Of a stretch of DNA of 64,000 bases, positions 36,406-47,819 are shown one piece after another. The DNA comes from Bretschneidera sinensis. Its lineage: Eukaryota; Streptophyta; Magnoliopsida; Brassicales; Akaniaceae. A model generated the notes under the pieces. It had not been told where the DNA came from. It made no database searches and saw only the letters and a program-made list of their open reading frames with translations. Numbering within the stretch: position 1 is the stretch's first letter; the number at the start of each line of letters is the position of its first letter. The translations under genes were made by a program, and so were the position numbers. Location of the stretch: NCBI GenBank assembly GCA_023935145.1, contig CM043700.1:71520120-71584119 (forward strand), written 5' to 3'.

Positions 36406-36450
36406 GTAATACCCATTAAATCGAAGGTTGTTAGTTTAGAGCATAGTTCA

Positions 36451-36520
36451 TCTCTACTATTATTAAAGAAAGAGCTGAGTTGGTCTATACCAAGTTAGTG
36501 GAGACCAACTCAGTTACAAA
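36451..36520 (+). mobile_element. possible Helitron 5' terminus
   Basis: TCTCTACTATTATTAAAGAA after an A is close to the 5' end of many plant Helitrons (TC start, CTACTATTATTAAA). A 12-bp stem (36475-36486 with 36502-36513) follows with a 15-nt loop. No matching CTRR 3' end was located, so the element is not delimited. Confidence 0.35.
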
Positions 36521-38890
36521 GGTACAAAAAGAAAACAACAAAAATAATTAAACTTGGACAAAATTGAGGGCAAAATGATTATTTGACATTAAAAAAGAAT
36601 CAGATTTTTCCAAAGCCATCCATTATCTTTTGTCATGATACACGTTTAGAGATTAAAATCCTCTCTATTTAAGTATTAAAATGAAGTTAAATTAATAATA
36701 AAATGCAAGAGTTAACTTTCTTCATAATCGCCCTTTTCTCTGTCATTGTATATTTTTTTTTTAGTTAACTTCCTCTCTTGCCGATTTGTATTAGGTTACC
36801 ACAACTAATCTATGGTCTTTTTGAAATGCAGGATGTTGGTCTTCTCGATGTAGGAGTAGGATTGGGCTTGCATGGGAGGATCGTCACATATTTAGAGAGA
36901 AAAAGTGCATGAGTTAACTTTTTCTTACATGCTTACTCAGTTTTGTAGTCTTAAAAAAGATTTTAAAAAAAACAAAAATCTCTTCTTATTTTTTTATGCA
37001 TGGAATTGATATCCAAGTTAGCACGAAATTTTTTTGTAATTTCTTAATATTAGGGGTGAGCATAGAACTCGGTTGATCCGTGAATCTGATCCAAATCGAT
37101 ATAATGAATTGGGTTTGGTTATGTTTTTTTAAAGATTGGATTGGATTGAGTTAAAAATATTTTGAACTCGGTAGGTTGGGTTGGATCATGAGTTCAAAAT
37201 TTTCAATCCGACTCATATTGGTAACCCGATCAAATATATAATTATATATTTTATATTTATTGAATATAAAATAGTGTCTTAAAAAAGATAAAAAATAAAT
37301 AAATTTTTTCTTATTTTTTATGTATGGAATTGATATCCGAGGTTAGCACAAAATCTCTCGGATATCACAAAATCTTTTTTGTAATTTCTTAATATTATAG
37401 AAAAGTAAATTAATATACATATATGCATCTGTTCATGTGCTTAGTTTGTTTATGAAGCTAATTAACATACCTTTAGAAATTTTTTTATTTTTTATTTGAA
37501 AAGATGATATACAAATATGATGATATATTGATTTGATTACAATACCCATTCATAATACTATTACTTTATCTGGTTAAATGAAAAATAATAATAGCTATAT
37601 AAATAGACAAGTAATTTATACATCCTCTTCAGCGTTACTTTAAATTATTAGTATATGTGTTACCAGTAAAAAAATCTTAATATTTCAGGCATGAAAGTTT
37701 GTAAGCAAGTTATGGGCTAAGTTGTATATTTGTGGGTGGTACATATACACAGTTAGCTTATGGGGCAACAATGCAACCACGCGCATCTATTTACGCATAT
37801 GAGCTATGGCTATCACTTACTGAAAGCTCCACGCTTCTTTCAAACCCAAATTTATCCTCTGTTTTTCTTATTTATAAAAGAAAGAAATATAAAAAAAAAA
37901 ACCGTAAGTTTCTTTTCACTTAATAATTTTCTTAAAACAAACCATTTGTCCATTGCCTTAATAAGAGATCAAACTAATTGGTGCAATTTTTGGAGTAATA
38001 ATCAAAAATTGAAAATAAAGAAAATTTAAAGAAAACGAATTGAGACTTTAACGAACGTTAAGAATCGTTTTTCTTAAAGCTTTATTTGTTTCCATTCCAT
38101 AAAGAGTTTGTTAATGGATTACAAAAAAAATATCTTCTATATTACACACGGTCTTTGAGATTTACAGATAGCATATCTATAGAATTCTTTAAGGACTCTT
38201 TTTGAAAAATTGATTACAAATTGCTGTAAAATCTCAAGAGATAAAAAAAATGTTTTAAGATTGAAATAACAGTTTCTCTTAATTTTCATAAATTTATAAA
38301 AGTGAAGAGATATAAATTAAAAGATATAACTCTTTGAAAAATGATTGTTGGAAAAACTCAGATTTAAAAAATAACGAACATCAGTCGATTGGACAGGAGA
38401 AGAGATTTTGTCTGAAACGAAAATTATCCTCACACTTCCAGTCGACTGCCCTCAATCCCAGTCAAGTAGGTTATTTATTTTGAAAACAAAAATTCCAACA
38501 AACTAAATCAGAAAGAATTTTCATATTTGGACCTTGATTCTTCAGGTTATTGAGGGAGAAGAAAAATAATAAAAAGGTAAAAGGTTATTACCATGTTTAT
38601 AAGAAATATTAGTGCGAAAAGAACAAATTAACAAAATAAACTTCAAAAAATGCTCAATTAACTAATTACATGAAATTAGACACATGGCCATATTTAATAT
38701 CATGAAATATTTGTCCAATAATAACCAAAACCTCAATCTCATGTTTTGTACTGAAAATCAAAAACAAATAAAGAGAAAAGAAAGGCAAAGCGAAAAGAAA
38801 AGAAAAAGAAGCAAAAGCTTTGTCCCTAAGGAACTTAAAAAAAAAAAAATAAAAAAAAAATAAAAAAGACTAATTAGAATGATGAAATCA
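36521..38890. other. no gene seen; duplicated segment and repeat traces
   Basis: A roughly 100-bp direct repeat lies at about 36948-37050 and 37273-37405 (shared TGGAATTGATATCC and GTAATTTCTTAATATTA) around a segment starting AGGGGTGAGC, a phrase common at hAT-type termini. GTCGACTG-type blocks at 38380-38470 resemble the LTR at 26600. The frames near 37732-38029 are not convincing. Confidence 0.35.
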
Positions 38891-38892
38891 AT

Positions 38893-39062
38893 TAAACACC
38901 AGCATATCCACCATCACAACTGCAACTACCGCTGCCGCTGCTTATATGATCGCCATGTTGACGATGTTTGGGGCTGAGACAGCAACACATGAGACCTACC
39001 AATAACATGAAGCCTCACACTGATGATAAACACCAGCATATCCACCATCACAACTGCATCAA
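38893..39062. repeat. direct repeat of 31 bp, about 134 bp apart
   Basis: The phrase ACACCAGCATATCCACCATC continuing to ACTGCA occurs at about 38895 and 39029. On the minus strand it translates to CSCDGGYAGV within a short Cys/Ser/Gly-rich frame of about 38 codons from an ATG near 39012. I do not recognise the peptide. It could be the last exon of a small protein or chance. Confidence 0.35.
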
Positions 39063-41142
39063 GTTGTTTATTTTAAAGATCAGAATGGACATAAAGTAGA
39101 ATCTAAATCAGACTCTTTCTTTCGAAAATGAGCACTTGATTCTCTTTTTGCATGTCCAGCCTGACCTGCGCAACAAACATCCCTTTTTGTCGTCGTATCT
39201 AAAAGAGGTTTAAATATATATAAAAAAAAATGCTCATAATTGAAGTATCAAACATGCTTATAAATTTCGGATTATCTCTATATTTTGCTTTGTTTTTTAT
39301 TTCGAACTGGTTCAATCTTTTCAGTTTGTTTTGATCATTTTCAAAACATTCGAAGCATATGATTTTTTTTATTCTTTTTCTATCTTTTCTGTATTGATTT
39401 AAATAACTTATACATATTTTTTTTCCAACACCTTTAATTAAATTTAAAAAGTTTAATATGTAAATGCTAAACATTTTTAGTTAATGTTGTTTTGGATCGA
39501 TAGTCCTTAAAATAACATAAACTAAGTGTTGTTTTGTGTTAATATTTGAATTTTAGATTGCAATTATGATTTGATTTTAGTTAATAAATCATTTATCTTG
39601 TATTTGAATGATAATAATTTTATTATGATTAATATTTATAATTATATTTATTTTTAAAAAATATAAAAATCTAATTAAAATATCATCATATTCCAAACGA
39701 TACTGAAACAAATTGAGACCGGAACATTTCATTTTTTACTCGTCTACGAAACTTTCAATCTTTGTGTCACAGTTACATTGGCAAAAAGCTTCTTTTTTAA
39801 ATAAAAAAAAAAAAAAGGTTCCCTTTTATTTTATTCCCCGGTTGCACGTTTTCATTTAAATATAATTGTGAACAAACTCCGACAGCATCGGCTCAATATA
39901 CTCACAATTTACAAGTTAACCTTTTATGATAAAATAAGAAATATCTTCACCACAAAGCAGCTTAAGAAGGTCATTGCAATCTTTCCCACACGGATCTGTA
40001 AGTCTCAGGTTGCGAACAAATGCCCCATTGCATCCAAATACTAAGAACTACCAAAGCAGGAAAAAAAAAAACAACCATCAACAGAAGTTTAAACCAGAGC
40101 ACTTCCATCACCATGAAGGATAAGGGGACCAGGTTGAGTTTGCGGGGAAAAAGAGAGTACAATATCGAGGAAAGTCAAATACTGAAAAGAAAGCAAGAAG
40201 GATACTTCTATTGGTAGAAATCGGTATCATCACCACCAAAGCTTTAAACAAGGTCTAGAGACTCGCTTTCTTCTCCAAGAGGGAGAAGTATTTGGTTTCA
40301 AATCCTCACTGGATGGTGGGTGACAGAGACATTGCCTAATGATTTGACATGAACTAATATTCGCGTGTCACGCACATGTGAAAACACTTGCACAACATTT
40401 AATAAAAACAATATCTGAGTAAGAAGAAAAAGACCCATCAGACAGATTAATTCACTAGATTGTATTGCTTATGCATTCCCATTGAAAGAGAATTTAACTT
40501 CAAATCCGCCAAGGCACACCTGACCTTCCCAACCTTGGACACTGGCATTATGTGGCCCTAATGATTTACGGCCAATTTTGCACTATCAACACAAAACGAT
40601 AATGTAAAACAACCCAGTGGCATCACATGACAGATAATCAAACCAGTAAAATAAGAACATCTACTAATGTAATTAATTAAAATCATTCTTGACATTTTCT
40701 AAAGGCAAGAATTTTACACTAGTTACTAGTTAGGAACTTAGTTTAAAGAGCAATACAAAATAAGAAACCTACACAGGGTAATAAGAATTTGCCCATGAAT
40801 TCTAAAATGTTTCAAATGCAGCATACAATACTACATTTTTTTGGGGGGGAGGGGCTGTTTAGTAAACCATCCTCCTAGATTTCTTTCAATATTAAACATA
40901 GAAGGATACAATTTTACTTTACAGAAACAAGAGGTCTTGAAAATTTACACCCTATTGGAGATCAGCAAAGATTCCCAGTCCAGCACACTGGAAATTATTT
41001 TATAGCAACAGCAGCAGCTAAGTGAAAGCTTAAACTAACAAGCTGTACAAACCTCACAATCAACAAAACATTCCCTGCACAAAGACAAGCTGTTGTCACA
41101 ATCAAAACTCATAAAATAAATAGACGACGACAATAACAGGAA
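39063..41142. other. no gene seen; AT-rich intergenic
   Basis: No convincing coding region, and the small minus-strand frame at 39971-40162 has no recognisable domain. It may include far 3' flanking sequence of the minus-strand PRA1 gene. Confidence 0.3.
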
Positions 41143-42103
41143 GGGTGGCGATACTGCCAGAGCACAAAATGTTAGGGCAAAAGCAAGACTTTTTTTTTAA
41201 ATGTGATTGTACAAAACTGCCCCTTTCATTTATTGAGTTTTTTATATATATTTGTTCCTTTCCAAAACACACTGATTACCTCCAAAAAAAGAAAATTAGT
41301 CAAACCAAATCCCCATTCTTTTTTTTTAATTTCTCTAGACTTTCTTCTTCAACCCTATATCCTAATAAGAATCTGTAGAGGAAGAGAAACCAAAGCTACA
41401 ACCTACATTCGTCACCAATTAAACCTCATATTCTCTTTTTCTTTGTGCCCTTCACTATCCCTCATATCTTTAAAAGGTAAAATTCATTATTTAAATAGTG
41501 AGATTAATGTTAATTGATCAGAGCAAATATATGATAAGCAACTAATTTCTAAAATTTGGGGGTAAGGAAATTGAAGGATCTTTTCTTGCAGACGCCACAC
41601 CATGAATGGTTTCTCCTGTTGTTTCTGGACAGGATCTAATTAACTAGTGTAAAGCATAACCAATCTTACTATTACTTTTTTCTTTCTGCTTTCTTATTAC
41701 TGCCTCTATTAAAAGATATTGAAGAGAACATTTTCCTTTATTTTTTTGTTTGTTATTTAATTTAATATTTTTTTGTGGATTTATCAAACTTTAACAAACC
41801 TCCATAACTGCACGAGAAGGAGAGCACTGTTTGGGACATCTGTGAGTCTGGTGCGAGCAGTAGAGAAGAGAAAAAAACTGAGAGGAAACAGCCATAATTT
41901 TTTGAAGAGAAACTAGAGAAATGAAAAAAGGAATGGTGATTTGGTTTGATTGATTTTCCTTTTTGGGAGGTAATCAATGGTAACTGTCTTGGAAAGAAAC
42001 AAATATTAAAAAAAAACCTCAATAAATGAAAGCGACAGTTTTGTACAATCACATTCAAAATACTCTGGCCCAAACATTTTGCGCTCTGGCAATATTGCCA
42101 CCC
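41143..42103. mobile_element. long-TIR DNA element, about 961 bp
   Basis: The left end GGGTGGCGATACTGCCAGAGC and the inverted right end GGGTGGCAATATTGCCAGAGC continue as inverted repeats for about 200 bp, including AATGTGATTGTACAAAACTG and CTTTCATTTATTGAG. Flanks TAACAGGAA and TAACAACAG match at six of nine positions, compatible with a decayed 9-bp TSD of a Mutator-like element. No transposase coding is seen. It lies about 1.4 kb beyond the PRA1 stop codon. Confidence 0.75.
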
Positions 42104-43470
42104 TAACAACAGATGATAATATTTATTGACATGGCCTCCTTCACGTAATCCAAGAACATACGCATATCAGTACATTTGGACAGCATTCAATTAGATGCCT
42201 GAGTCATACAAAGTGCAGACCAAAGCAAAAAAAAAATATTTATTTTCCAAGAAAGTGAAATAAGGAAAAGGAAAATAAGGAGGTAGATAAAAAGACATTT
42301 AAGAACAAAGCACACTGTTGGCACTGCATTTACTTCCGGCCACCACAATGACAAATCCATGGTTTCCAATCCACGAAAAAAGTCGAAAACAAGCATGCAA
42401 CATTAAGATGGAAAAATATTGTATCCAATGTCCTCAGATACACTGATAAAATTATAAAATATCTAAAAGATATAAAATCCAGGATAATAAAAGTCATCAT
42501 CAAAAAGACCACATCTAAAAAGGAGACCAGAATGATGTAAGCCGGCATCAACAAAACAAGAAATAAAGTCCACTCAACCAAACTACTTCAGAACAAACAA
42601 CCACAGGCCCTTTTAGTTGACACAGGGATACATGCAAAAGAAGAAAGAAAGAAAGGAAAACTACTAATGCAAAACCACCAATGTTTACAAGTTACTCAGA
42701 AATTTCGAATTCCATTTATTAAATTAGCAACGCCCCTTCTAATACTAAACAACATCTTATCCCAATGTAGTGTATGCAACTCCAGTAACAAGTATCCCAC
42801 TCCACCTCTCAAATGGATTTCCTAACAATGTAATTGAAATGTATTTTGAGAAACTCTTTCCTTCCCCTTGTTTTCTTTTTGTTGGGGGAGGGTTGAGGGT
42901 AGTTCTTGTCATTCTTTCTTGAAGTTCCTACAATTTTCTCTAAAAAAAACTCTGCAGGAGCCAGGAAGGATCTTCAAATATTGGAGATGCCACTCAAGTA
43001 CCCAGCCTCTACCTCAAATTGCTTTAAAAGACAATAAAAAGTTGACAATCAAATTTAAACCAAAAGTAAAAGTAACCATACTGTACAGCAGATACTACAC
43101 TATATGATGGTAACATTACAAGCACAACAGAAGCTCTACAGGAACCAATGAGTCTCTCTATCTTACTCTCTCTCATATGCCAGTGCAGAGTGTCAGAGAA
43201 AATATTGGCACTAAGCTTTAGGGAACCCTTAAGCTTCGAGCTAAATCTCATAGGCATTTAAATAGATAAACATATCAACAAGTTAGAACTCGAAAAGCAC
43301 TACATGATCAACAGGGCAGTAAACTCAACAGCAAGTCACAAGAAGCTTGTAATCACAGTTAACATTAAGAAAAATTAGAATTACATAAGGAAGCTCATAG
43401 AAATAATAAGAACAAAGTCTAATATAAGAGTCAATGCAGATTTTACTCACATCATGAAACTCCACATGAC
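42104..43470. other. 3' flank of the PRA1 gene, possibly spliced 3' UTR
   Basis: No coding sequence. A donor-like ATG/GTGAGT sequence lies about 20 bases after the stop on the minus strand (near 43450), so the 3' UTR may contain an intron. The sequence itself does not settle where transcription ends. Confidence 0.35.
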
Positions 43471-46351
43471 CTACAGCTCACTATAGTTGCGCCAAACTGC
43501 ACGAAATTCCTCTCGGAATGTGTTCAGACGTGCTTTCAAGTTAGGTGTTCTAAAGCTTGCATGGAGGATTGTGGCTAGAAAGAGAGATAGATAGAGGGTC
43601 AACTAGAAACAACATAAAATGCTAAGAATAAGTGTGAAAAATGTGAAGAGTAGCATACCAAGAAGTCCAATGGCAAGGGCCCACAAAACAGTCAAGAGAC
43701 CAGAGGAAACATACCAAAGGATGAAGCCCACTACACAAAGAAGAAGTGATAGGAGAAACAATTAATCAGTCAACATTTTGTAATATTTTGGATCACAAAT
43801 TAGACTACCTTAATTTGAATAACAGAGGAAGGGAAGAGAAAATAAAAGGGCATCGCTGTAAAGTTATTAAATACCAGATGAGAATATCATGACAAACACC
43901 CAGCGAGGACGACCACATATGTGAATTGTTCTTTTAACTGAAGGACGTCCACGAATGACAGGCCTGGCAATAATAAAATAGTTAACAAACAAACCAAATT
44001 AAATGCCTAACGTGCAGAACAATGGGGAAATAAACATACGTCAAAGGTGGCCTCATCTTTGCTGCTAAATGTGGAGAAAATTGTCTCACAGTTCTTGTCA
44101 CCTTCTCACTGAAAGTACCTGCAAAGCTGTACAAAACAATTCTTAAGAGTAGATATGTAAAGTTACAGCACTTTACTGACTGGATGATAAGGCATTTCTC
44201 TTTTTCAAAAGTAAGACGGACCATAAACCAGTCTTAACCCAGCCCTTTATCACCTAAGTCAGAACCATTGCAAATGAGAAACAAATACATGCATCTTTTT
44301 ACCACCATATAAGGAGAGGAGTTAAAAAAAAAAAAAATTGCTTTCCAAAACTGACCGAAAATTTCTCCATGTACTTCATTGCATCAAACAAAAAGTATGT
44401 GAAAAATATATCTGATAAAAATTACATCATTTTCTTAATTCCAAAAATTACATCATTTTGCAGGTGAGCTACTTCTAAAAATCCTCATATTTACAGAGAT
44501 GCAAGATACAATTTGAGCGTAAGGATGTTAATCTACATTTAAAAAATTGTTATTTAGACCCACACCCACTTCCGCACAACTTGTCAACCATGCCCCTATT
44601 CCAATAGTAAGAAACTGAGAGCCATAAATTACAAGCAACTAAGAAAAATAATCATGGAAAACAAGTGAAACATTGCATAATTGGAAAGAATTGAAGGAAA
44701 AGTTCTATCAAAAAATTGATGGTGGTTAAAAGTCAAATCATGAAAGAATAGAAAATCTCATTACTTAAGAAACACCTTTCTGTCCACCCTTTACATGTGC
44801 TTGATCAAAACCCATAAGCTATAACAATCATCAAACATGCTTTTATGCTAACACTTCAACAAAAATTAGCACAAACTCTTAAGTGCTCCGTATTTTGAAC
44901 ATTGAGACCCTTGTTATTACGGTAGCTTGAATGCTGTAAAACCACATGGTTGAACTTCCACCTATTTTGGAACATAAAAGCACAAAGGAGACTCCAAAAT
45001 CTCTTCGATTACCACATCTCTTAGATATATCAATAAACATAATTTTCCATATCTCCTACTCAAAAGCTAAGAAATAAGATGGTTTCAAAACCTTAAATCC
45101 ATGTCCACGAACTCTTACTGTGCCATGCAAAGCCATAACCAAAGTATATACTATATACAATGTTGAAAAGGTTTGTCTGAAAGATACTTCTGAAAGACAA
45201 ATTATATTTCCTGCTAGTTACAAACTCTTACTGTGCCGTGCAGAGCCACAACCAAAGTATATATCATGCTGAAAAGATTTTTCTGAAAGATACTTCTCAA
45301 AGATAAATTAAATTTTTTGCTAGTTACAAAGGGGAGAAGAGGTCAAACAGAACATGATAAAGCATCTTACCTGTCATTCAGAAATGCAATGCTAAGTGCT
45401 GTTAAAAATGCAGCTACAATAGCAAGTGGCCTCCTAAGAAAACCCAATCCTGTAGTTGATAACCAAACATTATAATCATAATTACATCATAATATCATAT
45501 AAAATAAAAGAAACTAAATTAAAGCTGCTTCGTCCATTTACCAAGAATGAGAAGGATCATGATGAAGTAGTTAGTCCGATAGCTGCAAAAAATAGGCAAC
45601 GATTAGGTTTACAAGCCATTAAACCTAATAAAGAATTTAAAAAAAAAAAAAAACTCCATTTAATAGAAAAGAAAATATAGGAACACAGGATAGCATATAA
45701 TGTTGATTCTTAGAGTTATTATTAAGAGTTGAAAATACTAATAAAAAAAGATTTAAGAGTTGAAAATCTAGTTTTCCAGTTTTCACCTCTCGTTTACTAG
45801 CACTAAAGCTTGACACACAGTTTGTTCATCAGAAAAAGCAAATTGCTAACTCAGAGAAAATCAAACATCTCTGCCTGAAAAAAAAATCTGTGAGAAAACA
45901 ATCCTCTTTCCCGCAACCTGAACTATTTAAGTCTCGAATAATAAATTCTATGCGAAATGTAAAAACAAACTTTCATAAGATCACAAAAATTGTATAATCC
46001 ACAGGTAAACCAAACAAAGAAAGCAATCGACGATCATGAGCGAAACCGATTCAAACTCCAAAGAAAATCCCACGATCAAATCCAAATAACGAAACTTCAC
46101 AAACATTTGCTTATATATAACGATCTAGCAAGAGATAAAACAGCGAAAACAAAGTGAAACGGTAAAGAAATAACATAAATGGAAGGATCGTACTAGTAGA
46201 AATTGCACTTGAGGCGGCTGTTCCATTTGGCGGAGGATCGAGGAACGGTGAATCTGGAGAAGAACTCTGAGAGAGGGCGCGGTGGTGATGACCAGTCCAC
46301 CTCACGGAGCGCGTCGATCAGATCCTCTGCCGTTACGTTTCCCCAATCCAT
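43471..46351 (-). CDS. PRA1A: PRA1 family protein, A clade (prenylated Rab acceptor), seven exons
   Basis: Coding exons (plus coordinates, read right to left) are 46194-46351, 45542-45582, 45371-45449, 44040-44126, 43875-43963, 43659-43730 and 43471-43574. They sum to 630 bp, 209 residues plus stop, and every intron has GT...AG. The start MDWGNVTAEDLIDALREVDW and the block TVPRSSAKW match plant PRA1.A proteins. Hydrophobic pairs at about residues 58-90 and 143-179 give the four-segment PRA1 topology with cytosolic ends, and the C-terminus is ...REEFRAVWRNYSEL. PRA1 proteins act at ER, Golgi and endosomal membranes, binding prenylated Rab GTPases in vesicle traffic. This is the only intact host gene in the window, in a TE-poor stretch of about 6 kb. 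Exon phases join without any stop or frameshift, so it is probably functional. Confidence 0.96.
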
Positions 46352-46381
46352 CAATACCTGAATCTCTCAGCTCTCTCTTAG

Positions 46382-46390
46382 AAACCCTAG
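46382..46390 (-). promoter_or_regulatory. telo-box-like motif in the PRA1 5' UTR or promoter
   Basis: CTAGGGTTT in gene orientation about 30 bases upstream of the ATG. This motif is common near transcription starts of constitutively expressed plant genes. Its role here is inferred only from position. Confidence 0.4.
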
Positions 46391-46684
46391 AAACGAAACT
46401 GATGGCTGCGATAAGGAGACGAGTGCTGAAGAAGAGATTGCACAAAACACTAACGAAGAGGTAATTCGGCAGCGAGAGAAAAATGGGATATTATGCAATC
46501 AATTGATTTGTTTTTGCGTGAAATGTTGTGATAGAGGCGTTTAACGGAGAAAACGGCTCTGCCTGGTGAATATCATAGTTGGACCAAAATTGGTTCAAAA
46601 AGAAAACCGATATATGAAGGTTCGTAATCGTCCCTCACCTTGTCTACACTAGCAAGTTGTTGAGGAATGGAACAAAGTAAAAAT

Positions 46685-46758
46685 TGTCTGAGCCCGGCTT
46701 CGAATCCGGAACCTCTAGCGTGTGAGACTAGCGTGAGAACCAACTACACCACCCAGAC
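46685..46758 (-). tRNA. tRNA-Val (CAC), possibly a pseudogene
   Basis: The minus strand reads GTCTGGGTGGTGTAGTTGG..., an acceptor stem GTCTGGG/CTCAGAC (with G-T pairing), a D arm with A-box TGGTGTAGTTGG, and an anticodon arm CTAGT-CTCACAC-GCTAG with CAC in the loop. The discriminator is A, and a T5 run three bases downstream fits a Pol III terminator. The T arm CCGGA-TTCGAAG-CCGGG has two mismatches, and the B box GATTCGAAGCC departs from GGTTCGAANCC. It is thus a tRNA-Val copy that may no longer be transcribed or folded well. Confidence 0.72.
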
Positions 46759-47190
46759 ACTTGGGGGATTGATCTCCATATATTTTACTTAGACCTTATT
46801 TCTATTTTAACGTTAAAAGTCTCTAGTATACAAGAAATAAACAGATCTTCAAATGCAAATAAACAGTTTTTTTTTTATTTGAACCTTCCTAAGTTAAATT
46901 AATTATTAGATTAAATGTCACATTATCAAAAAAATAAAATCCAAATCCAAATTTATCATTATAACATTCAGTATCATCATAAACTTGATCTCTATTTTAA
47001 TTCTCAAATGGAGAGGATTCAAATCTCTCGTACTATATGTGGAGTTTAGGATGCCTTAAGAGAAAAAAAAATAATAATTTGTCTTACCTATATATTTTAT
47101 AGTAGAAATAAAAAATATTTTTGATAAAAGCAAACAAAATTAATTTTACTATTAAAATAGGTGTTTTGTCATTAAAAATATAAAATTTAT
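46759..47190. other. no gene seen; AT-rich
   Basis: AT-rich intergenic sequence between the tRNA and a foldback MITE. Confidence 0.35.
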
Positions 47191-47607
47191 GGTAAATTAC
47201 ATTAATCTACGAGAGATTAATCGATTGTTACACTTATCTCATATAGTTTTTAAAATGTACACTTACATTAGCTTTTCGTTAGTCAATTATTCAAAATCTG
47301 GTCAAACCTTATCTCAACTCATCAAAACTTATTAAAAACCCAACTTTATCCTTAATAATTTCAAAATCTAATCAAACATTTTACCCAAGTAGCATCCAAA
47401 CTTTGACTGAATTTTGAAATTATTAACGGTAAAGCCAGGTTTCTAATAAGTTTTGACAAGTTGGAATAAAATTTGACTGGATTTTGAATAAATAACTAAC
47501 GGACGACTAATGGAAGGATAATGACATGTAGGTAAATATATGATTTACAAACTAGATGAGGTAAATGTAACTATAGACTAATCTCAAGCAAGTTAATGTA
47601 ATTTACC
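47191..47607. mobile_element. foldback MITE, about 417 bp
   Basis: The ends GGTAAATTACATTAA and TTAATGTAATTTACC are inverted, and the palindromic match extends outward (TATGG/CCATA) and inward in patches (TACACTTA..., ATCTCATATAG against CTAGATGAGGTAAATG). There is no coding capacity. The TSD is unclear because the flanks are themselves inverted. The type resembles the widespread plant GGTAAATTAC foldback elements. Confidence 0.75.
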
Positions 47608-47651
47608 ATAAATTCTATCATCAAAAATATGTTTTATAATTTTTTTACAAA

Positions 47652-47656
<5 letters not shown>

Positions 47657-47688
<32 letters not shown>
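47657..47688. repeat. AT dinucleotide microsatellite
   Basis: About 16 TA repeats in a row, just outside the foldback element. Confidence 0.95.
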
Positions 47689-47690
<2 letters not shown>

Positions 47691-47819
47691 TATAACAGTT
47701 CAAATGCGCCACATAAGCAATGACATAGACGTTTTTTTTTTTCAATTAAGCAATTATTTGGTTTATCTATAATTTTCAAAAAATAATTTTTAATTTGAAA
47801 CTAACTATCTCTTAATTTA

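Noticed and set aside
39971..40162. Hydrophobic 63-codon minus-strand frame near the PRA1 gene
   Set aside because: No signal for translation or homology. More likely intergenic sequence.
45456..46464. Plus-strand frames opposite the PRA1 gene
   Set aside because: They are antisense to its exons and introns. The spliced minus-strand gene explains the coding signal.
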